Shown here piece by piece: positions 8,971 through 13,329 of a stretch of DNA of 13,329 nucleotides. The notes below the pieces were generated by a model. That model saw only the letters and a program-made list of their open reading frames with translations. It had not been told where the DNA came from and made no database searches. Source of the stretch: Larix sibirica. Taxonomy: Eukaryota > Streptophyta > Pinopsida > Pinales > Pinaceae. Numbering within the stretch: the stretch's first letter is position 1; every line of letters begins with the position of its first letter. The DNA lies in NCBI GenBank assembly GCA_004151065.3, contig NWUY0300009599.1, positions 101,624-114,952 on the forward strand. Direction: 5' to 3'. The position numbers were made by a program, and so were the translations under genes.

Positions 8971-9668
8971 AAGGCGGATTGGGAGTGGCTGCTCCAGAGG
9001 ATCGACCACCGGATTAATAGTTGGGCTATCAGATGGCTCTTGCTTGGGGGGAGGCTGGTTTTAGCTCAATCCGTGCTACAAAGCATCCCCATTTACTAGT
9101 TTGGGTTAATGAGGCTTCCCATTTCTATCCTCATTGAGGTTAGAGATTATTCCGTTTCATTTGGTCGGGGAAACCTTCGGTAAGAAAGTGGCATTTGTGC
9201 TCTTGGCACAGTCTCTGTTGGCCCAAGGGTCGTGTGGGCTGGGGTTTAAAGAATTTGTACTGGTTTAATTTGGCTATGCTGGAAAAAAGTCTTCGGAGGG
9301 TTTTGAACGATGGTGGATTATGGAGCAAGATAATCCGCACTAAGTACCTTAAAACCTACAACACTACTCAATGGCTGCGGAATTATCAGACTGGATCTAC
9401 ACAGGCCTCGGCTATTTGGAATAGCATCAACAAAACCTTTTGCTACATTGGTCCGCGGATTAAATGGAAGATTGGGAATGGTTCTGAGCTTTTTGTGGGG
9501 GTGGATCCCTTTATTGGTGATGAGGAGGTGTTTCGGCTTCCACCTGATCTCATTAAGGAACTCTACGATCGAAAAATCGTGGTGCTTTCACAATTCTTCA
9601 TTAATCAAAGCAATATCCCTAGTGGGTGTTGGCTGACAAGTGAGGAACTTAACCTACCTCCTCAATGA

Positions 9669-10040
9669 CACTTTGTTTGGGAGTCTTACATATCTAGCCT
9701 TGCATGTGCGAGGATCACGCTCAACCATAAGACTAATCTTCTGACGTGGGATGGACCTGGTTTGAAGGGAGTAATGACGGTGGCAAATGTATACAATATG
9801 TTGGTTGAGAATGCACAGAATCCCCCGCTTTCTCATTGGTGGCATATACCTCTGTGGGGATGGAAAATCCCTCTTAAGCTGCGATGCTTTCTATGGCTAT
9901 GCTTCCAGGACAAAATTCTTGTCTGGCCTAACATATAGAAAAGGGGCTTCTTTGGACCGGGCTTATGCCACTTGTGTAGATCGGCGGATGAGGGACTACA
10001 ACACACTTTCATGCACTGTCGTTATGTCCAAGAATTCTGG
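9669..10040 (+). other. ORF2 domain: zf-RVT zinc-binding region
   Basis: The plant LINE zf-RVT region is read in one frame: HWWHIPLWGWKIPLKLRCF, then LWLCFQDKILVWPNI. A TAG at 9936-9938 stands where LINEs usually have Gln (NLQKRG). The metal ligands follow as CHLC (9966-9977), then LQHTFMHC. It is thought to help bind RNA or target DNA. It aligns in order with the fragment at 2720-3451, so the two elements are related but clearly different families. Confidence 0.9.
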
Positions 10041-10319
10041 CAGGCACTTCGCGGCTGGATCTCACTTCCTGCTGAGTGGAAGGGGCCTGACTTGGTTGAA
10101 TATGTTCATTGCTGGTTTGAACTCTTTGGGAACAAAAGCACCCTCCCTCTTTTTCTGATTGGAGGCATCTGGAAAGCTCGTAATGCTGGAATCTTTGATG
10201 ATTCCCTTCCTTCGGCGCAAGCCATGACTTTAAGAATTATCTATCAGTGGAAAGGGTGTCTGGAATTTGACAACAGGGTTAAGGTTTGTTGGATCTCTTT
10301 CCCAATGCTGGACGAAGGC

Positions 10320-10700
10320 TCTGTCCATGGGTTCTTTGATGGGGCCTCCCAACGGGGTGTGTGTGGAGCTGGGATCGTGCTACATGTTCGTTGAAATCAT
10401 CTCATCAATATTCAGGTTGGCATTGACGGAGACAGTCTTAAGGAAGAACTTTTGGCATTACGATTTCTGCTATGGTTTTCTCTTAGGAGGGGCTACTCTT
10501 CCTTGACCATTTATGGAGACTTGCAGGTGGTGGTCAACTGGTTCAACGGTAGACATATGATCAAAGCCATGCTCCTTGAGCCCTGGATGGAGGAGGTCAC
10601 TCGTCTCAGAGCTTCTTTTGACATGCTGCGGTGCCAACACATTTATCGTGAAGCTAATATGCCAGCAGATCACCTATCCAAGCTGGCGTTGGGGCCGATG
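10320..10700 (+). other. ORF2 domain: C-terminal RNase H
   Basis: Would degrade the RNA template during second-strand synthesis. All four acidic catalytic positions are visible: Asp at 10338-10340 in GFFDGAS, Glu in KEELLALRFLL (10443-10448), Asp at 10518-10520 in IYGDLQVVVNWF, and Asp at 10668-10670 in YREANMPADHLSKLAL. One TGA at 10392-10394 interrupts the loop after GAGIVLHVR. The usual TNNxAE is replaced by SLKEEL. Confidence 0.92.
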
Positions 10701-10772
10701 GACTGTTATTTGCACCTCAGTGAAAGTATGGACGAGGCCATTGTCGATCAAGGGAACATCCTCTCTTTCTAA

Positions 10773-10918
10773 AGGTTCTGTTGGAGTTCGTGTTATGTAG
10801 AGTTTTGGCTTTCTGTCAGTCTTCTATCTCGAACATCGATATCTCGGCATTATAGTTTTGTAAAAGATGGCTTTGCAATCTTACTGTTTTGAATGGCCTT
10901 GAATATAGTTTAAATTAA
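10773..10918 (+). other. Probable LINE 3' untranslated region
   Basis: Short T-rich sequence after the ORF2 stop, with GTTTTGTAA and TTGAATATAG near its end, as in many plant LINE 3' regions. No clear poly(A) tail follows, only AAATTAAA. An alternative end is the 11-base A run at 11036-11046, which would make this region about 270 bp. Confidence 0.55.
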
Positions 10919-10961
10919 AGCTAAATCTATCAAATTGTTGATACTCCATATGTAACCAAGT

Positions 10962-11027
10962 TTTATTTCTTATAATAACTAAGTTAAATATTTTTTTATT
11001 TCTTATAATAACTAAGTTACATATTTT
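10962..11027. repeat. 33-bp tandem duplication
   Basis: Two almost identical copies at 10962-10994 and 10995-11027, starting TTTATTTCTTATAATAACTA. Near-identity means the duplication is recent compared with the decay of the LINE next to it. An A run (11036-11046) follows. Confidence 0.92.
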
Positions 11028-11046
11028 TTTTCTCGAAAAAAAAAAA

Positions 11047-11570
11047 TCTCCCTTCATTACACCTTCATTACCATTCCATCGATCCTTATCTCCATTCCAT
11101 TCCATACCATCTCCAGTTCTGCTCACACTCCCATCTCTAACCACACGCCTCATCCTCCATTTCCCTGCTCCTATTCCCCATGCATCACCCGCCCGCTCAC
11201 TACAACATCTCCACGCATTCCCATCGCCCTTTCCATTGCACCCATCCTCCCCCAAATCCTTCCTCCCCATCCACCCTCCACGTCCAACTGCACACTCACT
11301 CTCCCAGGACCTGCCACCTTCCCATCAGTTCCGCGCTTCCCACATCACTCCTTCCTGCATAATCATGCTTCCATCCATCGCAGCTCGCCCTCCATCCAAC
11401 TGCCCGCACCCTTCTCCCACTGCGCCTCCGTGCTTACACCCCCCCTCCCTCACGCGTTTCCTCACAGTCCTCACCGCTCTCACTCCACCAACTGCGCTCC
11501 CCAATCACCTCCTCTCCTAGCCACCTTGACTTCCCAAGCTCCTTCCCCCCCCCCCATCTCCGCGCCTTAT
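11047..11570. repeat. Pyrimidine-rich block 1
   Basis: The plus strand is almost entirely C and T with scattered A and very little G, for about 520 bp. No simple unit length is visible; CATTCC, CCTCC and CCATC motifs recur. It includes an 11-base C run (11545-11555). Open frames on either strand (Pro/Ser/His-rich on plus, Gly/Arg-rich on minus) are products of the composition. No gene is supported. Confidence 0.85.
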
Positions 11571-11573
11571 CGC

Positions 11574-11574
11574 N
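11574..11574. other. Ambiguous base (N)
   Basis: The only N in the window. It lies shortly after the 11-base C run, at the edge where the pyrimidine block changes to mixed sequence. A sequencing or assembly uncertainty is likely, so continuity across this point is not assured. Confidence 0.98.
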
Positions 11575-11698
11575 TGGGATAATTTATTCAGCGAGGGGAC
11601 CGTGGTGATCAAGCTAAACGTGAAAAGGGTAGAAATGCAAAAGTCAGTGGACAAAACAGTCTGTCCCATAGGCTATCTTTAGCCTTGCAAACGTTAAA
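11575..11698. other. Mixed-composition island with two short hairpins
   Basis: About 120 bp of balanced sequence between the two pyrimidine-rich blocks. It contains two neighbouring inverted repeats: GGACA/TGTCC (11649-11653 with 11662-11666) and AGGCTA/TAGCCT with a 4-base loop (11670-11685). No tRNA boxes or other RNA gene signature was found. It could be part of an unrecognised repeat or an old promoter. Confidence 0.5.
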
Positions 11699-11719
11699 AT
11701 TTCTTTCTTTCTTTCTTTC
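11699..11719. repeat. (TTTC)n microsatellite
   Basis: About five TTTC units, at the start of the second pyrimidine-rich block. Confidence 0.95.
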
Positions 11720-12262
11720 ACGTACTGCACCATTACCCCCACACCCCACCTTGGCTCTCCACGGTAGCACCCCATCCCAGTTCTCCCACTCCCCTCCTCT
11801 CGTCCCTCGTAGCCACCCCCGCTGCTTTCCTTCAGTCCATCCCCACTCCCTACTCGCTTCACGCCCTACTTCCTTCACACCTCTACCTGCTCCACTTCCC
11901 ACGCATCTCCTCTCCCTCCTTTGCATACAACTCCTCCTGCCAGACCCCTCGGCGCTCCCTCCAATCCCCCAGCTCCATCACTCGTTCCCTCTCCACCTGC
12001 AACTCCTCACTAACCTGCGCCTTCTCCCGCTCACGACTCCTTCTCCCTGTTCATTCTGCACAACCCCGCATTCATCCCGCACAGCTCCAACTCACGCCTC
12101 TCCTCTCTCTTCTCTGCACGCCCCTCCTGCGGTCTGCCTCTAGCTTCCAACCACTGCTCCTCCACCTTCCAACCACCCGTCCCTCCTCCCATCGCTCTCT
12201 CTTCCAACCGTACTCCTTCCTTCCCACATTCTTACAGTCCATTCCGACCATTCCTCCATTCC
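11720..12262. repeat. Pyrimidine-rich block 2
   Basis: As in block 1, the plus strand is dominated by C and T for about 540 bp (CTCC, CTTCC, CCACC, CTCTC). A 152-codon open frame here (Pro/Ser/Leu/His-rich) reflects composition and shows no domain. Long CT tracts occur in plant 5' leaders, but no start codon with a plausible coding region follows directly. Confidence 0.8.
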
Positions 12263-12268
12263 CACGCC

Positions 12269-12285
12269 TAGGGTTTGAAACCCTA
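12269..12285. promoter_or_regulatory. Palindromic telo-box pair
   Basis: TAGGGTTT, one G, then AAACCCTA: a perfect inverted repeat made of two plant telomere-type (TTTAGGG) motifs. The single motif AAACCCTAA is the telo-box found upstream of many plant translation-related genes. The position, right at the end of the CT-rich tract, would fit a promoter or leader, but no gene was recognised downstream. Chance or telomere-repeat origin is possible. Confidence 0.45.
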
Positions 12286-12450
12286 AATATATTAATAATT
12301 ATTTTCGTTAATAATAATTATTATTATAATTTAAAACCTTTCCCCCAAAACTATTAAAACTATATGAAAGAATATATGAATAACAATATTATTATTATTA
12401 TTTAATAATAATAATAGTTTTTATAATAGTTAATTAAAAAAAAACTTCAT
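12286..12450. repeat. AT-rich stretch with ATT/AAT palindrome
   Basis: Nearly pure A and T. The core (12388-12416) is five ATT units, one T, then four AAT units, able to fold into a hairpin. Related TAATAATT tracts lie at 12290-12330. AT-rich inverted repeats of this kind can be microsatellites or parts of small MITE-like elements. No flanking duplication was seen. Confidence 0.75.
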
Positions 12451-12539
12451 CATTTATGAAAAAAGAAAAATGGTCTTAGATGTAGGCATTAATGCAATTT
12501 TTAAAAGAGCTAAAATAACTCAAAAAAAAAATAAAAAAA

Positions 12540-12773
12540 TTAAAAGGAGAGAGTGAAGAAAGGAAAATAATGGAAGAAGTGAAAGCATTAGTAATGCAAC
12601 TAAAAGAAGAACTATCTAAGAGAAAAGAATAAGAAGAAGTGGTTACGATCTGCGACGCCTCAAGTAAAGAAGAGCAGGAAACTGCTATTGTACCTACGAT
12701 AAAAGAAGCGATTATGACCCTTGAATTTTCAAGTAAGGAGGAGTTGGAAACTGTTCTTGCACCCAAGACATAA
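12540..12773 (+). pseudogene. Lys/Glu-rich coding-like remnant, unrecognised
   Basis: In one frame the sequence reads KGESEERKIMEEVKALVM then QLKEELSKRKE, a TAA (12630-12632), EEVVTICDASSKEEQETA, and after the duplicated unit EAIMTLEFSSKEELETVL, ending at a TAA (12771-12773). The first part has the charge pattern of a coiled coil. An in-frame ATG lies at 12570. A 69-bp duplication (23 codons) within it keeps frame, which favours past coding. I do not recognise the protein; a fragment of a retroelement or of a host gene are both possible. The minus-strand Ser-rich open frame over the same DNA is taken as a shadow. Confidence 0.35.
12636..12773 (+). repeat. 69-bp tandem duplication (two units)
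   Basis: Units 12636-12704 and 12705-12773, about 70% identical by eye, both starting GAAG and sharing TCAAGTAA and GGAAACTG. The length is exactly 23 codons. The first base pairs of a third unit (GAAGTA) may follow at 12774. Confidence 0.85.
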
Positions 12774-12861
12774 GAAGTATGAAATTACATACATCGACAC
12801 CTTACATTCCCCCTCACAAAAGGTTCGGGCCATCAGATGCAAGAAAGGATAAGAATCATTG

Positions 12862-12986
12862 TTCGAAATACAAGGCACAAAAAACAATGCCTAGCCATAA
12901 ACATACACATATGCCATAAATGAACCACCATTCGAAAATACAAGACGCAAAAAGCAATGCCTAGCCATAAACATACACATATGCCA
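12862..12986 (+). repeat. 69-70-bp tandem duplication (two units)
   Basis: Copies start at 12862 and 12931. They share TTCGAAA, a TACAAG segment, CAATGCCTAGCCATAAAC and ATACACATATGCCA. The second copy carries one extra A near its start. The last 26 bases of the shared part are identical, so the event is fairly recent. Each copy can encode MPSHKHTHMP, but in different frames because of the extra base. Confidence 0.93.
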
Positions 12987-13329
12987 GGAATTTGTTGCAG
13001 CTTCCTTCAAGGAACAAAAAATAATCGTATGAATGGTCCAGTCTACACAACTACAAAATCAATAAAATTAGCTTGTGAAACTCCAGAAGAAAGTCAAATT
13101 GGTGACCTTGCTCAAAACCCAAACCAAAGCGAAGGACATGATAAAGAAGATGATAACAAGGACAATGAGATGAAATATGTAGAGGACAAGGATAAAGTCC
13201 AGAGTATGGAAGATCAAGATGAACCTGAAGAAAAATCAGTTGAGAATAACAATGACAAAGAGATAGATGCATCAGATATTGACAATCATGATGTCAATAT
13301 CAATTGTAAAGAAAATGACGATCTCATAG
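12924..13329 (+). CDS. Partial open frame, acidic protein of unknown identity
   Basis: An open frame of about 135 codons starts after a TGA (12921-12923) and runs off the window with no stop. The first possible starts are ATGs at 12957 and 12981, and another at 13029-13031 (MNGPVYTTTKSIKLACETP). The part after ETPEESQIGDLAQNP is strongly acidic, with about 30 Asp or Glu in the last 84 residues, plus many Lys and Asn, and probably disordered. TTTGTTGCAG at 12991-13000 resembles a plant 3' splice site, so the coding part could begin at 13001 as an exon. I recognise no domain. It may be a host gene fragment or the acidic linker of a retroelement polyprotein. A-rich composition makes a chance open frame possible. 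Confidence 0.4.

Larger units (their letters stand above)
6658..10772 (+). pseudogene. LINE ORF2 polyprotein (endonuclease-RT-zf-RNase H), broken
   Basis: Codes for the enzyme that nicks the target and reverse-transcribes the element RNA in place. The start ATG at 6658-6660 gives MILSTFNARGLG, the usual opening of plant LINE ORF2s, where WNxRGLG is expected. The span of about 1,370 codons is normal for the RNase H-bearing type. In-frame stops lie at 6820, 7111, 7443, 8210, 8592, 8763, 9097, 9666, 9936 and 10392. The one at 8763 may only be a by-product of the frameshift beside it. Frame changes fall near 7220, 7630, 8555, 8757 and 9148. From 9150 to the natural TAA at 10770-10772 the frame is constant. 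All major domains can still be read, so the element died fairly late and no large piece is missing. A functional product would need many repairs and is not expected. Confidence 0.95.
4741..10918 (+). mobile_element. Nearly full-length, inactive plant L1-type LINE
   Basis: In order: a repeated GC-richer 5' region, ORF1 with DUF4283 and a CCHC knuckle, ORF2 with APE endonuclease, RT, zf-RVT and RNase H, and a short 3' region. This is the full domain set of a plant L1-like LINE with RNase H. Base composition changes sharply at about 4741 against the A-rich upstream DNA. The 3' end is uncertain: the GTTTTGTAA...TTGAATATAG stretch at about 10855-10910 looks like a LINE 3' tail, ending in AAATTAAA. 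An 8-bp match, AAATCTAT (4716-4723 and 10923-10930), flanks the element as a weak target-site duplication candidate, but 17 bp of A-rich sequence separates its left copy from the obvious start. Stops and frameshifts in both ORFs make the copy inactive. Confidence 0.92.

Noticed and set aside
10881-11270. Minus-strand Gly/Arg-rich open frame
   Set aside because: The complement of the pyrimidine-rich block joined to AT-rich sequence and the 33-bp duplication; composition artefact.
11575-11698. Small structured RNA gene
   Set aside because: The two hairpins are short and there are no tRNA, snoRNA or snRNA boxes.
11685-12143. Plus-strand 152-codon Pro/Ser/Leu-rich open frame
   Set aside because: Absence of G and low A content remove most stops, so long open frames are expected by composition. 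No domain or signal.
12476-12766. Minus-strand Ser/Phe-rich open frame of 96 codons
   Set aside because: It is antisense to the Lys/Glu-rich frame, whose codon-length duplication favours the plus strand.
12800-12830. LTR of a Ty1-copia element, from the ATTCCCCCTCA motif
   Set aside because: A short resemblance only; no LTR ends, primer-binding site or paired repeat was found in the window.

Overview
This is nuclear DNA of a land plant. It is AT-rich intergenic sequence filled with decayed plant L1-type non-LTR retrotransposons (LINEs), microsatellites and long pyrimidine-rich tracts. The LINE proteins combine DUF4283, a CCHC knuckle, an APE-type endonuclease, reverse transcriptase (RT), a zf-RVT zinc domain and a C-terminal RNase H, a combination typical of plant LINEs. 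The low gene density suggests a large, repeat-rich genome. A gymnosperm is possible, but the sequence alone cannot show it. I see no intact host gene and no RNA gene.

Layout. 1-285: AT/AC microsatellite flank. 286-2599, minus strand: a decayed LINE-like unit in which an ORF1 (DUF4283, CCHC knuckle, basic tail) is followed directly, in the same reading frame, by an RNase H domain; endonuclease and RT are missing. About 2720-3841, plus strand: the 3' part of a LINE ORF2 (zf-RVT zinc domain and the start of RNase H), head-to-head with the first unit. 3842-4740: AT-rich sequence without genes, with 33-bp repeats and TAAA runs.

About 4741-10918, plus strand: a nearly full-length LINE. It has a CCATGG-rich 5' region built of 29-bp and 36-bp tandem repeats, ORF1 (5034-6557) and ORF2 (6658-10772). 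ORF2 holds recognisable endonuclease, RT, zinc and RNase H domains but carries about ten in-frame stops and about five frameshifts, so it cannot make protein now. In a live element, ORF1 would bind the RNA. The ORF2 endonuclease would nick the target, the RT would copy the RNA there, and RNase H would remove the template.

10919-12262: a 33-bp duplication, an A run, then two pyrimidine-rich blocks around a mixed-sequence island that starts beside a single N. 12269-12450: a palindromic pair of telo-box motifs and an AT-rich ATT/AAT palindrome. 12540-13329: Lys/Glu-rich and then acidic coding-like sequence with two separate 69-70-bp tandem duplications; the last reading frame is open to the window edge. 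I do not recognise its product.
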